Positions 17,131 through 26,293 of a stretch of 64,000 bases of DNA are shown here, piece by piece. The stretch spans positions 124,001 through 188,000 of the forward strand of contig CANGJJ010000001.1 of assembly GCA_947454485.1 (NCBI GenBank), written 5' to 3'. Position numbers and translations under genes: made by a program. The notes beneath the pieces are model-generated. The model was not told the DNA's origin, made no database searches, and saw only the letters and a program-made list of their open reading frames with translations. This DNA comes from Beijerinckiaceae bacterium (GTDB lineage: Bacteria > Pseudomonadota > Alphaproteobacteria > Rhizobiales > Beijerinckiaceae). The stretch's first letter is position 1, and every line of letters begins with the position of its first letter.

Positions 17131-17187
17131 GCAGCGCTCCCCTAATCTCAGCCGCAATAAACTGCGCCTGAGTGGGAGGAGCGCTGC
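17131..17187 (+). promoter_or_regulatory. Stem-loop hiding the SD of the 2-hydroxyacid dehydrogenase gene
   Basis: GCAGCGCTCC (17131-17140) is the exact complement of GGAGCGCTGC (17178-17187), which contains the end of the SD GGGAGGAG (17174-17181). An inner stem pairs CTCAG (17147-17151) with CTGAG (17168-17172), plus CGC/GCG above it. The ATG is at 17189, directly after the stem. Confidence 0.5.
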
Positions 17188-17188
17188 A

Positions 17189-18259
17189 ATGACCAAACCT
17201 GAAGTCCTGATATTTGCCCCGCGTGATGAGCCGCAAGAGCTGCTGCAACCGCTCGAAGATGCGGGCATCGCGCTGACACGTGGCAACAAGGACTGGCAGT
17301 GGATCAAACGTCCCGAAAATGAAGACGAGATGCTCACGGCGGCCCGCGAAGCGGTTGGCATGATGGGCACGATGGTGCGGTGCTCGCCTGTTTCGCGCCG
17401 CGTCATGGAGAGCGCACAGCGCCTGCGCATCGTCGCCAAATATACGGTCGGCGTTGATGATGTGGATATTGATGCGGCCACCGACCTTGGCATTCTCGTT
17501 TGCCATGCGCCGACCGAGGCCAATTGTTATGGCGTGGCTGAAACGACCATGACCTTCATTCTTGCCATGCTGAAAAAAGTGCAAGAGCGCGATGCAGCCG
17601 TGCGCGAAGGTCGCTGGCGCGAGCCCGTTCTGGCGACGACTTATCTGGGCGCACGTATTTCAGAAGGCACGCCCGCGATCACCATCGGCCTTGTGGGTCT
17701 GGGCCGCATTGCGCTGCGCGTGGCGCAATTGCTGGCACCTTGGCGCGTGCGCATCATTGCCTATGATCCTTATGCGCATCCTTCAGCCTTTCAGCTCGCC
17801 AATGCCGAGCGCGTCGATTACGCGACCCTTCTGCGCGAGTCAGATGTCGTCTCGTTCCATGTCGTACTCACCAAAGAGACGATGTGGATGATGGATGAGG
17901 CAGAGCTTGCCCAATGCAAGAAGGGCGCGACGATCATCAATACGGCGCGCGGCAAGGTCATTCGTGAAAGCGCGCTCGCCCGCGCGATTGCCAGCGGCCA
18001 TATCAAAGGCGCGGCGCTCGATGTCTTTGAGGATGAGCCCCTGCCGATGGACTCGCCCCTGCGCCAGCTCGGCGACAAGGTCCTGCTCTCGCCCCATTCG
18101 GCCTCGTATAATATCGGCGGCGAGCTGCGCCCCGGTATGGCCTGGGCAGTGCAGTCCATGCTGACGGCCTTGCGCGGTCAGGTCCCGGACAATGTCTATA
18201 ACAAAGAGGTCATCCCCCGCTGGCTGGAGAGGTTTGGCGGGGCGAGTGTGCTTGGCTGA
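17189..18259 (+). CDS. D-2-hydroxyacid dehydrogenase family protein
   Basis: 356 residues of the family that holds phosphoglycerate dehydrogenase and CtBP. The NAD-binding segment is GLVGLGRIALRVAQLL (about 170-185), where the third Gly of GxGxxG is Ala; Asp in IIAYDPY binds the ribose. Catalytic Arg (INTARGKVI), Glu (LDVFEDEPLP) and His (LLSPHSASYN) are all present, so it should be active on a 2-keto/2-hydroxy acid, substrate unknown. Its ribosome site is folded into a stem-loop. It precedes tRNA-Ser. Confidence 0.85.
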   Translation: MTKPEVLIFAPRDEPQELLQPLEDAGIALTRGNKDWQWIKRPENEDEMLTAAREAVGMMGTMVRCSPVSRRVMESAQRLRIVAKYTVGVDDVDIDAATDLGILVCHAPTEANCYGVAETTMTFILAMLKKVQERDAAVREGRWREPVLATTYLGARISEGTPAITIGLVGLGRIALRVAQLLAPWRVRIIAYDPYAHPSAFQLANAERVDYATLLRESDVVSFHVVLTKETMWMMDEAELAQCKKGATIINTARGKVIRESALARAIASGHIKGAALDVFEDEPLPMDSPLRQLGDKVLLSPHSASYNIGGELRPGMAWAVQSMLTALRGQVPDNVYNKEVIPRWLERFGGASVLG

Positions 18260-18280
18260 GGAGATAATCGCGGGGCCCGG

Positions 18281-18309
18281 TTGACGCTGCCCGGTCCCGC
18301 GCCTTAGAA
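18281..18309 (+). promoter_or_regulatory. Promoter of tRNA-Ser
   Basis: TTGACG (18281-18286) and TTAGAA (18304-18309) with a 17-base spacer, ending 10 bases before the tRNA. The -35 lies within a GC-rich imperfect inverted repeat that may also end the preceding gene. Confidence 0.55.
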
Positions 18310-18319
18310 CCCCTGTGCC

Positions 18320-18409
18320 GGAGGGGTGGCCGAGTGGTTTAAGGCAGCGGTCTTGAAAACCGCCGTAGGTGAAAGCCTACCGTGAGTTCGAATCTCACCT
18401 CCTCCGCCA
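18320..18409 (+). tRNA. tRNA-Ser (anticodon UGA)
   Basis: A 90-base class II tRNA. The acceptor GGAGGGG pairs with CTCCTCC (one G-U), the D-arm holds GGCCGAGTGG, the anticodon stem GCGGT/ACCGC encloses CTTGAAA with anticodon TGA at 18354-18356, the long variable arm is GTAGGTGAAAGCCTAC, and the T-loop is TTCGAAT. The 3' CCA is encoded (18407-18409). It reads UCA and related Ser codons. Confidence 0.97.
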
Positions 18410-18415
18410 TTTTGC

Positions 18416-19321
18416 TCACACCCCTTCATCCCAATAAGGCTTCGGTCCAAATCGCTGCACCAGAAAATCAACAAAGGCGCGGACCTTTGGGGAGAGGTGG
18501 CGGGCGTGGGGATAGACGGCGCTGAGGGTGAGACTTTTGGGCTTGGCGTCGAGTGTGATCGGCACCAGAGCGCCACTGCGCAAATCATCACCGATGAGAA
18601 ATGTCGGCAGATAGACAAGGCCCGCGCCTTTGAGGGCGGCGACGCGCAACGCATCGCCATTATTGGCGGTGAGCCGTCCGTGAATGGGGACGGTGATGGC
18701 TTTGCCATTGCGGTCCACAAAGGGCCATTCGGTTTGATGACCGAGATAGCCCAGACATTGATGCTGTTTCAGCTCGGCGAGCGTGGTGGGCATTCCATAT
18801 TTGGAAAGATAGTCAGGGCTCGCGCAGACGATCAGATGAACGGGCGCGAGTTTGCGCGCAACAAGGCTTGAGTCCTCCATCGCGCCGATGCGCACAGCGA
18901 CATCAAAACCTTCATCCACCAGATCCACGAAGCGATCATTCATCATCAGATCGACCGTGACTTCTTCATGCTGAGCCAAGAAGTCAGGCAGTGCTTGCGC
19001 CAGATGAAGGAAACCAAAGCTCATCGGCGCGTTGATCCGCAATCGTCCGCGCGGCGCGGATTGCAATTGCGTCACCGCCAGATTGGCCTCTTCCAGATCA
19101 GCCAAGATGCGGCTCGCGCGCTCAAGGTAACCGCTGCCAACTTCGGTGAGGGTGAGCGAGCGTGTGGTGCGGTGAAACAGGCGCGCGCCCAGCTCAGCCT
19201 CCAGCGCGCTGACCTGACGGCTGATCGCTGATTTGGCCATATTGAGTTTTTCGGCCGCCCGAGAGAAGGAGCCAGCCTCGGCGACGGTCACAAAGGCTTC
19301 GATAGCGGCCAAGCGATCCAT
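18416..19321 (-). CDS. LysR family transcriptional regulator
   Basis: 301 residues. The N-terminal winged helix-turn-helix is typical: MDRLAAIEAFVTVAEAGSFS, then SAISRQVSALEAELGARLF and LTEVG. The effector domain starts near residue 90 (GRLRINAPMSFGFLHL) and has the two-lobe pattern of the PA2758/AaeR-like group that often controls neighbouring oxidoreductases. It stands divergently from wrbA, separated by 173 bases that hold ATTGTTC half-sites, so it probably regulates wrbA-doxX and itself in response to a quinone or electrophile. No Cys pattern typical of OxyR was noted. Confidence 0.88.
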   Translation of the reverse strand: MDRLAAIEAFVTVAEAGSFSRAAEKLNMAKSAISRQVSALEAELGARLFHRTTRSLTLTEVGSGYLERASRILADLEEANLAVTQLQSAPRGRLRINAPMSFGFLHLAQALPDFLAQHEEVTVDLMMNDRFVDLVDEGFDVAVRIGAMEDSSLVARKLAPVHLIVCASPDYLSKYGMPTTLAELKQHQCLGYLGHQTEWPFVDRNGKAITVPIHGRLTANNGDALRVAALKGAGLVYLPTFLIGDDLRSGALVPITLDAKPKSLTLSAVYPHARHLSPKVRAFVDFLVQRFGPKPYWDEGV

Positions 19322-19323
19322 AG

Positions 19324-19371
19324 ATTGTTCCTCTTATTAGAACAGTATCTTCCTTTTATCGCGAATTGTTC
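19324..19371. promoter_or_regulatory. Candidate LysR operator (ATTGTTC repeats)
   Basis: ATTGTTC lies at 19324-19330 and 19365-19371, 41 bases apart (about four helical turns). The first copy also forms the inverted repeat TGTTC-N9-GAACA (19326-19344), close to the T-N11-A style of LysR sites. It overlaps the regulator's own start region and lies upstream of wrbA. Confidence 0.55.
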
Positions 19372-19494
19372 TTGATATGGCAAACCCCTATTTCATCACC
19401 AAGGCCGTTCCGACCAATTTCTGCGTGAGGCCAACAGTGAATTCCTCCTCTTCGATCTTCCCTGATCAAGAGCCACCAACCAAAGGAGCCTACA

Positions 19495-20094
19495 ATGGCA
19501 AAAGTGCTTGTTCTGTATTACTCGACCTATGGCCATATCGAGACCATGGCAGAAGCCGTTGCTGAAGGCGCGCGCAAGGCAGGTGCCAGCGTGGATGTGA
19601 AGCGCGTGCCTGAAACTGTGCCGGAAGAAATCGCACGCAAGAGCCATTTCAAGCTGGATCAAAAGGCACCCGTCGCGGTCATTGCTGATCTCGAACATTA
19701 TGATGCAATCATCGTTGGCACTGGCACGCGCTTTGGTCGCATCTCTTCACAGATGGCAGCTTTTCTGGATCAGGCTGGCGGTCTGTGGGCGCGCGGTGCT
19801 TTGAATGGCAAAGTTGGCGCAGCTTTCTCCTCCTCTGCGACGCAGCATGGTGGTCAGGAAACAACGCTCTTCTCGATCATCACCAATCTTCTGCACTTTG
19901 GTATGACGATTGTGGGTCTGCCTTACAGCCATCAAGGTCAGATGCGTGTCGATGAAGTTGTCGGCGGCGCACCTTATGGTGCAACAACCATTGCTGCGGG
20001 CGATGGCTCGCGCCAACCTAGCGCCACAGAGCTTGAAGGCGCGCGCCATCAAGGTGAATTGGTGGCCAAGCTGGCGACGAAAATCTTCGGCTAA
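19495..20094 (+). CDS. wrbA: NAD(P)H:quinone oxidoreductase, WrbA type
   Basis: 199 residues, normal for WrbA. The flavodoxin-like FMN loop is [17 protein letters not shown] (about 5-21); [33 protein letters not shown] and [12 protein letters not shown] are the conserved WrbA segments. It reduces quinones by two electrons and so avoids semiquinone radicals. AAAGGAG sits before the ATG. It lies downstream of a candidate LysR site and upstream of doxX on the same strand. Confidence 0.95.
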   Translation: MAKVLVLYYSTYGHIETMAEAVAEGARKAGASVDVKRVPETVPEEIARKSHFKLDQKAPVAVIADLEHYDAIIVGTGTRFGRISSQMAAFLDQAGGLWARGALNGKVGAAFSSSATQHGGQETTLFSIITNLLHFGMTIVGLPYSHQGQMRVDEVVGGAPYGATTIAAGDGSRQPSATELEGARHQGELVAKLATKIFG

Positions 20095-20103
20095 GTCAAA
20101 GCT

Positions 20104-20130
20104 GAGGCGGAGCGATTTTTGCTCCGCCTC
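20104..20130 (+). terminator. Hairpin between wrbA and doxX
   Basis: GAGGCGGAGC (20104-20113) and GCTCCGCCTC (20121-20130) pair perfectly around GATTTTT; GTCAA/TTGAC can extend it with a bulge. There is no T-run after it, so it may only partly separate the two genes. Confidence 0.5.
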
Positions 20131-20183
20131 TTGACCTTCGCAGCTGTGAAGCGGACGCTGCAGAAGCATTGGAGGAGGAACGC

Positions 20184-20666
20184 ATGACTGATACGCCTTA
20201 CAAGGTCGAGACAAAATCGGCGATAGATTGGCTTTATCTGGCCGATCCCATTGCGCAGAGCAGTCGTGACATCACATTGCTCGTCGCGCGTTTTGGCATC
20301 GGCATCATCTTCTTGATGAGTGGCTGGCGTAAACTTTTCGACATGGCCTCTGTGGCTGCGAGTTTTCCTGCGCGCGGTATTCCAGCAGAGCTTGGTTATA
20401 TCGCGCCCATCGTCGAATTCGGCGGCGGCTTGTTTTTGATTCTGGGTCTGGCGACACGTTACTCAGCCATCGTGATGCTCATCTTCACGATTGTTGCCAC
20501 CTTCACCTCACATCGCTACTGGACCTTTACAGATCCTGCGGTCATTGCCGCGCAGGCTTCCAGCTTCTGGAAGAATATTGCGATCAAGGGCGGCATCATC
20601 GCGCTTTTTGTGGCTGGCCCCGGCCGCATCAGTCTGGATGGCTTGCTAGGGCGCGCTCGAAGCTGA
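20184..20666 (+). CDS. DoxX family membrane protein
   Basis: 160 residues with four predicted membrane segments. DoxX hallmarks are LLVARFGIGIIFLMSGWRKL near residue 35 and VEFGGGLFLILGLATRYSA. The strong ribosome site GGAGGAGG (20171-20178) sets the ATG at 20184. DoxX relatives accompany quinone- or thiosulfate-linked oxidoreductases and in some bacteria help oxidative-stress defence. Its place behind wrbA suggests a link with quinone reduction under the divergent LysR regulator. Confidence 0.85.
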   Translation: MTDTPYKVETKSAIDWLYLADPIAQSSRDITLLVARFGIGIIFLMSGWRKLFDMASVAASFPARGIPAELGYIAPIVEFGGGLFLILGLATRYSAIVMLIFTIVATFTSHRYWTFTDPAVIAAQASSFWKNIAIKGGIIALFVAGPGRISLDGLLGRARS

Positions 20667-20689
20667 GCGATCTTGCGTCCAATATCAGG

Positions 20690-20718
20690 CCACCACTCGA
20701 AAGAGCGGTGGTCTTTTT
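20690..20718 (+). terminator. Intrinsic terminator of doxX
   Basis: A 9-bp stem with one mismatch (CCACCACTC, 20690-20698, with GAGCGGTGG, 20703-20711), a GAAA tetraloop and TCTTTTT. It lies just before the convergent truA stop. Confidence 0.8.
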
Positions 20719-20719
20719 G

Positions 20720-21460
20720 TCAGGGATAATCGACCCGCATGAGATAGAGCCCATCAGGCGGGGCCACCATGCCGCAGTGTGCGCGGTCGCGCGCTGCGAG
20801 TGCAGCTGCCAGATCAGCCTTGGTCCATTTGCCTGAGCCAACATATTCCAACGAGCCGACAATGGAGCGCACTTGCCGATGCAGGAAAGAGAGCGCCGAC
20901 ACTTCGACATGAATCTCATCGTCAACTTTGGTGACGGCGATATGGTCGAGGGTGCGTATGGGTGAATTGGCTTGGCACTGTGTGTCACGAAATGTCGTGA
21001 AGTCATGTTTGCCGATGAGACATTGCGCGGCCTCATGCATGGCTGCAGCATTGAGCTTGCGCTTCACCAGCCAGACCTGTCCACGCTCAAGTGTGAGGGG
21101 AGGGCGGCGGTTGAGAATGCGGTAGAGATAATGCCGCTTGATGGCGCTGAAGCGCGCGTCAAAATCATCACTGACCTCATCCACGGCCAGAACCGCGACA
21201 CCCTCGTCTATCAAATGCGCATTCACGGCTTCGCGGATCTTGTTGGGGGTGCGCGCTTGCGTCAGATCCACATGCGCCACTTGGCCGCGCGCATGAACGC
21301 CAGAATCGGTGCGTCCCGCCGCACTCACGACCGGCGTCTCGCCGCAAAAGCGCGCAAAAGCGTCTTCCAGCGCCTGCTGCACCGTGTAGGCATTGGCCTG
21401 ACGCTGCCAGCCCGCATAGGCGCGGCCGTCATATTCAATGGTGAGCTTGTAGCGAGGCAC
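20720..21460 (-). CDS. truA: tRNA pseudouridine(38-40) synthase TruA
   Basis: 246 residues. [21 protein letters not shown] at the N terminus and [17 protein letters not shown] (catalytic Asp, about residue 52) define Tru[22 protein letters not shown] is the conserved C-terminal segment. It converts U38-U40 in the anticodon arm of many tRNAs to pseudouridine. It is divergent from def-fmt, an association common in alphaproteobacteria and consistent with a translation theme. Confidence 0.96.
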   Translation of the reverse strand: MPRYKLTIEYDGRAYAGWQRQANAYTVQQALEDAFARFCGETPVVSAAGRTDSGVHARGQVAHVDLTQARTPNKIREAVNAHLIDEGVAVLAVDEVSDDFDARFSAIKRHYLYRILNRRPPLTLERGQVWLVKRKLNAAAMHEAAQCLIGKHDFTTFRDTQCQANSPIRTLDHIAVTKVDDEIHVEVSALSFLHRQVRSIVGSLEYVGSGKWTKADLAAALAARDRAHCGMVAPPDGLYLMRVDYP

Positions 21461-21552
21461 GTCAGATCCGTCCGGCTTGGGTCACAGCCTGTTACACCGA
21501 CCGCGAGGCAGGGCCAAGAGCGGGGAAGGAAGGAAGGTGGCTCCCAAGCAAA

Positions 21553-21580
21553 TTGACCTGCTGGCGCCGGACGCTTATCT
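21553..21580 (+). promoter_or_regulatory. Promoter for def-fmt
   Basis: TTGACC (21553-21558) and TTATCT (21575-21580) with a 16-base spacer, about 28 bases before the def start codon. Confidence 0.45.
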
Positions 21581-21608
21581 GAAGCCCGTCAACTGAAGCG
21601 AGATTGTC

Positions 21609-22145
21609 ATGGCCCTGCGCCCCATCATCTGCCTGCCCGACCCCAGGCTGCGCCTTCCCTCCGAAACCGTTGAGGTGGTGGATGCCTCCATCCATGCCCT
21701 GATGGATGACATGTTGGAGACGATGTATGAGGCGCCCGGCATCGGTCTGGCCGCGATCCAGATTGCTGTCCCCAAGCGCGTCATCGTGCTGGATGTGGCG
21801 AAGAATGATGATCCGCCTGCGCCCATGTGCATGGTCAATCCTGAAGTGATTTGGTCCTCGCCCGAAAAGAGCACTTATGAAGAGGGCTGCCTGTCGATCC
21901 CCGATTATCATGAAGAGGTCGCGCGCCCCTCGCGTGTGAAGGTCGCTTATCTGGATCGCAATGGCGTGCGGCAAGAGATCGAGGCCGATGGTCTGCTGGC
22001 GACCTGTTTGCAGCATGAGATCGACCACACCAATGGCGTGCTCTTTGTCGATTATCTCTCGCGCTTGAAGCGTGAGCGGGTGATGAAGAAGTTTCAGAAA
22101 GCCGCGCGTCTGCGCGAACTCGGGGGCGAGCCCGAAGAGGAGTAG
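21609..22145 (+). CDS. def: Peptide deformylase
   Basis: 178 residues. The three metal-site motifs are GIGLAAIQ (about 42-49), EEGCLS (Cys ligand) and QHEIDHTNG (two His ligands and the catalytic Glu). It removes the N-formyl group from nascent proteins at the ribosome exit. It ends two bases before fmt, the enzyme that adds the formyl group, forming the common def-fmt operon. Confidence 0.96.
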   Translation: MALRPIICLPDPRLRLPSETVEVVDASIHALMDDMLETMYEAPGIGLAAIQIAVPKRVIVLDVAKNDDPPAPMCMVNPEVIWSSPEKSTYEEGCLSIPDYHEEVARPSRVKVAYLDRNGVRQEIEADGLLATCLQHEIDHTNGVLFVDYLSRLKRERVMKKFQKAARLRELGGEPEEE

Positions 22146-22147
22146 TC

Positions 22148-23074
22148 ATGCGCGTCGTCTTTATGGGGACGCCGGATTTTTCCGTCCCGGTGCTCACGGA
22201 AATTGTTGGTCAAGGCCACGAGGTCGTCGCGGTCTATTCGCGCGCACCCAAGCCCGCCGGTCGCGGCATGGAGCTGAAGCGCTCACCCGTTCATGCGCTG
22301 GCCGATCAGCTTGGCATTCCCGTTCACACGCCAAAATCACTGCGGAGCGAGGAAGTCGCCGCGCTCTTTGCCTCGCATGAGGCTGACGTCGCTGTGGTGG
22401 TGGCCTATGGTTTGATTCTGCCGCCTGCTATCTTGGACGCGCCCGCAGAGGGCTGTCTCAATCTTCATGCCTCCTTGCTGCCGCGTTGGCGCGGTGCTGC
22501 CCCCATCCAGCGCGCCATCATGGCGGGCGATGGGGAAACAGGCGTCATGGTGATGAAGATGGACGAGGGGCTCGACACTGGCCCCATCGCCATGGTGGAG
22601 CGCCAACCCATCACGCCGCAAATGACAGCGGGTGAATTGCATGACCGTTTGTCGCATCTGGCAGCTGACTTGATCGTGCGCGCTCTATCCGCTTTGTCGC
22701 GCGGCTCTCTCGTTTTTCAGCCGCAAGCGGCCGAAGGTGTGACTTATGCGCATAAGATCGAGAAAGCCGAGGCGCGCATTGATTGGTCGAAATCTGCGCG
22801 CGATGTGCACAATCACATTCGCGGCCTGTCGCCTTTCCCCGGTGCTTTCTTTGAGGGCGATTTTGGTAAAGGTGTTGAGCGTATCAAAGTGTTACGCGCT
22901 GAGATGGTGGATGGTGCAGGCGCCGCGGGTAGTGTGTTGAAAGGCGAGCTGACCATTGCTTGCAGCACGGGCGCTATGCGCTTGATCGAGATTCAGCGCG
23001 CAGGCAAAGCGCCGATGTCGGCAGCAGAGTTTTTGCGCGGTGTTCGCGCCCTGCCCTCTATGCTCACTCTTTAA
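22148..23074 (+). CDS. fmt: Methionyl-tRNA formyltransferase
   Basis: 308 residues. [16 protein letters not shown] starts the formyltransferase domain; catalytic Asn-His-Asp context is seen in [21 protein letters not shown] and MDEGLDTGP, and the C-terminal OB-like domain starts near [17 protein letters not shown]. It formylates initiator Met-tRNA with 10-formyl-THF. It directly follows def. The gene end converges on the hydroquinone reductase gene with about 60 bases between stops. Confidence 0.96.
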   Translation: MRVVFMGTPDFSVPVLTEIVGQGHEVVAVYSRAPKPAGRGMELKRSPVHALADQLGIPVHTPKSLRSEEVAALFASHEADVAVVVAYGLILPPAILDAPAEGCLNLHASLLPRWRGAAPIQRAIMAGDGETGVMVMKMDEGLDTGPIAMVERQPITPQMTAGELHDRLSHLAADLIVRALSALSRGSLVFQPQAAEGVTYAHKIEKAEARIDWSKSARDVHNHIRGLSPFPGAFFEGDFGKGVERIKVLRAEMVDGAGAAGSVLKGELTIACSTGAMRLIEIQRAGKAPMSAAEFLRGVRALPSMLTL

Positions 23075-23136
23075 AAGCAAGGCCGAGGCAAAGCGTTTCG
23101 AATTTGTGCAGGGCGCTATGCGCCTGGCCTGACAGA

Positions 23137-24114
23137 TCAAAGCGCCGCGCGACCATGCGGCGCGCTCAAGTCAAGCTTGGGGCCAAGTGGCACAATACCG
23201 CTTGGATTGAGGCGATGGTGGCTTTGATAATAGTGATGTTTGATATGCATCAGATTGACGGTCTCAGCGATGCCGGGCTGCTGATAAAGATCGCGCAGAT
23301 AGGCTGACAGATTTCGGTAATCTGCAATGCGTTTGAGATTACATTTGAAGTGGCCGACATAGACTGCATCAAAGCGAATGAGTGTTGTAAATAGTCGCCA
23401 ATCAGCCTCTGTCTGTTGAGCGCCGCAGAGATAGCGGCGTGAGGCCAGTCGCTCATCCAGCCAATCGAGTGTTTCAAAGAGTGGCGCGACAGCTTCTTCA
23501 TAGGCGCTTTGCGAAGCCGCAAAACCGCTTTTGTAAACGCCGTTATTCACTGTGTCATAGATACGCGCATTGAGCGCATCAATCTCAGGCCGCAACGCAG
23601 CTGGATAATAATCACCCGTTGCAGCGCCGATACAATCAAAGGCGCTGTTGAACATGCGGATGATTTCAGAAGATTCATTATTCACGATGCGCTGTGTCTT
23701 CTTGTCAAAGAGCACAGGCACAGTGACGCGTCCGGTGAACTGCGGATCGCTCGCGGCATAGATCTCATACATGGCGCGCGCGCCAAATACAGGATCAGCA
23801 ATGACGTCGGGGCCCGGGTCAAAGGTCCAGCCTTGCTCGCCCATATACCAGTGAACGCAAGAGATGCTGATCATCTCTTCGAGCGCTTTGAGCTTGCGAA
23901 AAATCAAAGTGCGATGCGCCCAAGGGCAGGCGAGGGCGACATATAGATGATAACGCCCAGCCTCTGCTGCAAAGCCGCCTGCGCCAGAAGGGCCGGCTGA
24001 TCCATCTGCTGTGACCCAATGGCGCAGCGTACTCTCTTTGCGTTCAAAGCGCCCGCTTGCGCTGGCCTTGCCCGCCTCGTCCTGCACCCAGTGTCCATCA
24101 ACTAAAAGGCCCAT
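23137..24114 (-). CDS. Glutathionyl-hydroquinone reductase (Xi-class GST)
   Basis: 325 residues, the usual length for this group (YqjG, PcpF, ECM4). The catalytic Cys is in YVALACPWAHRTLIFRKLK (about residue 60), NNESSEIIRMFN binds glutathione, and DTVNNGVYKSGFA and the long C-terminal domain match Xi-class GSTs. These enzymes reduce glutathionyl-(hydro)quinones back to hydroquinones. Its presence near wrbA and aromatic-type genes fits quinone detoxification, although it is not in the same operon. Confidence 0.88.
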   Translation of the reverse strand: MGLLVDGHWVQDEAGKASASGRFERKESTLRHWVTADGSAGPSGAGGFAAEAGRYHLYVALACPWAHRTLIFRKLKALEEMISISCVHWYMGEQGWTFDPGPDVIADPVFGARAMYEIYAASDPQFTGRVTVPVLFDKKTQRIVNNESSEIIRMFNSAFDCIGAATGDYYPAALRPEIDALNARIYDTVNNGVYKSGFAASQSAYEEAVAPLFETLDWLDERLASRRYLCGAQQTEADWRLFTTLIRFDAVYVGHFKCNLKRIADYRNLSAYLRDLYQQPGIAETVNLMHIKHHYYQSHHRLNPSGIVPLGPKLDLSAPHGRAAL

Positions 24115-24132
24115 GGCCAGCTCCGTGGCGTG

Positions 24133-24717
24133 TCAGATCAACGCCGTCAATGTGAGGAAAACAGCATAGACGAAGCTCGCGCTGAGGGCCGCCCCAATCG
24201 CGCCGAGTGCGATCGAACAGAGCACAAACAGGCCATCGCGCTCAATCAAGCCGAGGCCGAGCAGGCAGACAGCAAGCCCCCAAGGAATTTGCCCGATGAT
24301 GGGGGCTGCGGTTAAAAGGCCGATGGCGAGCGCTAACAGCAGAATGCCCATTATCTGCATGGCCCGCGCATGGCCGAGCCACAACAGGCGCGGCTGGCTG
24401 ACACGCTCGAGTTTCAGCAAAACAGGAATGGCCTTGGCCGCGGCCGCTTGCACATCTTTGCGCGCCACAGAATGGTCTCGCAGAAAAGCTGGCACCCAAG
24501 GCGCGCGATAGCCAAGCGCGATTTGCACAGCAATGCCCATGAGCAGACATGCGCAGATCAGCGGAATGGGGGGCGGCATGGGAATGCAATTGGGCAGGCC
24601 CAGCAAGACGATCACAATGGCAAAGGAGCGATCCTGCAAGCGCGACAGAATGGTGCCGATGGACAGTCGCTCAGGCGCATCGCCCGCCAGTCCTGCCAAA
24701 ACGTCCGATGTCCTCAT
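24133..24717 (-). CDS. exoD: ExoD family membrane protein
   Basis: 194 residues with about four membrane segments. ExoD pattern: SIGTILSRLQDRSFAIVIVLLGLPNCIPMPP near the N terminus, VPAFLRDHSVARKDV in the middle and a hydrophobic C-terminal third. Rhizobial ExoD is needed for normal exopolysaccharide and alkali tolerance; its molecular action is unknown. It lies between the MFS exporter and the hydroquinone reductase, all on the minus strand, but the gaps do not prove an operon. Confidence 0.85.
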   Translation of the reverse strand: MRTSDVLAGLAGDAPERLSIGTILSRLQDRSFAIVIVLLGLPNCIPMPPPIPLICACLLMGIAVQIALGYRAPWVPAFLRDHSVARKDVQAAAAKAIPVLLKLERVSQPRLLWLGHARAMQIMGILLLALAIGLLTAAPIIGQIPWGLAVCLLGLGLIERDGLFVLCSIALGAIGAALSASFVYAVFLTLTALI

Positions 24718-24810
24718 GAACCTGCAACGCTGAGAGAAGAAGCCTGTATCTAAACAATCATGCGGCTAACGCCAAGGGAGTACGCGCCAGCTTGGCGCAA
24801 AAGGATCGAC

Positions 24811-26223
24811 TTAGCGCTCAAACCGTCGTGAGCGCACAGGCTGCCGACCGGCCATCTCAGCACCAGCATTTTCTGACAAATTGATGAAGCTGAGGAAAGA
24901 CAGCGAGGAGATCACGCCCACCACAACAAAAGCGGTCGCAAAAGCGTGAACAGGCGTGTTCAAGCCGTCACCGCCGCCCGCATAAAACAAAATGAAGGCC
25001 GAAAAGGCGACACCGCAACTCAGGGACAGACGCTGCGCCATTTGCGAGAAGCTGGTCGCTTGGCTCATATCGCTATGCTCAACCTCAGCAAAGGCGACCG
25101 CATTGAGCGCTGTGAATTGCAGGGAGCGAAACAGGCCGCCCAGAAAAATAATCACCATCATGACACTGCGCGCACTGTCCTGTGTGAAGGTGCCACAAAG
25201 CGCCATGAAGAAGCCCGAGATCAGCGCATTCCACAACAGGACTTTGCGGAAGCCGAAGCGACGCAGAACGCGATTGGCAAGCGTGCGCATGCCGAATGAT
25301 CCTGCTGCCGAGACAAAGGTGATGAGGCCCGATTCGAAGGGCGTATAGCCAAAGCCCTGCTGCATCATCAGCGGCAGCAAAAAGGGCACCGCACCAACGC
25401 CGACACGAAACAGGGAGCCACCTGTGACACTGACGCGGAAGGTCGCGAGCTTCATCAAAGCCAGATCAAGGATCGGGTTATCAACCTTGCGCGCATGAAG
25501 GAGATACAGAACCAGCGAGATCGCCCCGACGATGAGCGCCGTGATCGCGATGGGATCGGCGCTGTGATGCGTGCTGAGCATATCGAGACCGAACAAAGTG
25601 CCGCACAGGCCAAGGCTGGAGAGAACAAAGCCGCGTGCGTCAAAGCGTTTCACATCGCTCTCGCGCACATCCTCGATAAAGACCGTGACAAGCACCATGC
25701 CCAGAATGCCGATAGGTACATTGATCCAGAAAATCCAGCGCCAATCAGCTACCGCGATCAAAATGCCTGCGAGCAAGGGCCCGATGATGGGGCCCACGAG
25801 TGCGGGCATGCCCATCAGCGCCATGGCGGCGATGAGTTCAGATTTAGCAACTGAGCGCAGCAGAATGAGTCGGCCGACCGGCACCATCAAAGCGCCGCCC
25901 GCGCCTTGCACCACACGCGCCAGCAGTAGCATTTCAAAATTGGAGGTCAGGCCGCAGGCGATACTGGCGAGCGTGAAAATGGCAATGGCTGCGCGAAAGA
26001 CAGTGCGCGCGCCGAATTTATCAGCCACCCATCCCGACAGCGGCAAAAAGGCTGCCAGCGAGAGCATGAAAGAGGTGATGGTCAGATGTAGCCGTAGTGG
26101 TGTTTCGTGCAAGTCGGCGGCGATGGCAGGCAGCGCTGTGGCCAGCGCCGTCTGGTCGAGATTCTGCATGAAGAGGGCGCAAGCCACGATCAGGGGAACG
26201 ATGACTCGGCGCTCGAGGGCCAA
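24811..26223 (-). CDS. MFS transporter, DHA2 (EmrB/QacA) family
   Basis: 470 residues with about 14 membrane segments. DHA2 hallmarks are ALFMQNLDQTALATALPAIA near residue 15-35, LSGWVADKFGARTVFR (motif A), RVVQGAGGALMVPVGR and PLIGPIIGPLLAG (motif C region). Proton-driven drug or metabolite export across the inner membrane is expected. It lies 70 bases after the hydratase/lyase-like gene on the same strand and might export a toxic aromatic intermediate; the sequence itself does not show the substrate. Confidence 0.87.
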   Translation of the reverse strand: MALERRVIVPLIVACALFMQNLDQTALATALPAIAADLHETPLRLHLTITSFMLSLAAFLPLSGWVADKFGARTVFRAAIAIFTLASIACGLTSNFEMLLLARVVQGAGGALMVPVGRLILLRSVAKSELIAAMALMGMPALVGPIIGPLLAGILIAVADWRWIFWINVPIGILGMVLVTVFIEDVRESDVKRFDARGFVLSSLGLCGTLFGLDMLSTHHSADPIAITALIVGAISLVLYLLHARKVDNPILDLALMKLATFRVSVTGGSLFRVGVGAVPFLLPLMMQQGFGYTPFESGLITFVSAAGSFGMRTLANRVLRRFGFRKVLLWNALISGFFMALCGTFTQDSARSVMMVIIFLGGLFRSLQFTALNAVAFAEVEHSDMSQATSFSQMAQRLSLSCGVAFSAFILFYAGGGDGLNTPVHAFATAFVVVGVISSLSFLSFINLSENAGAEMAGRQPVRSRRFER

Positions 26224-26293
26224 TGCAGTTGCTCCAGATGGACGGATAGCTCTGCTTATCCCCCTGCAGCGCGAAAATCCAGCATAGCCTCAA

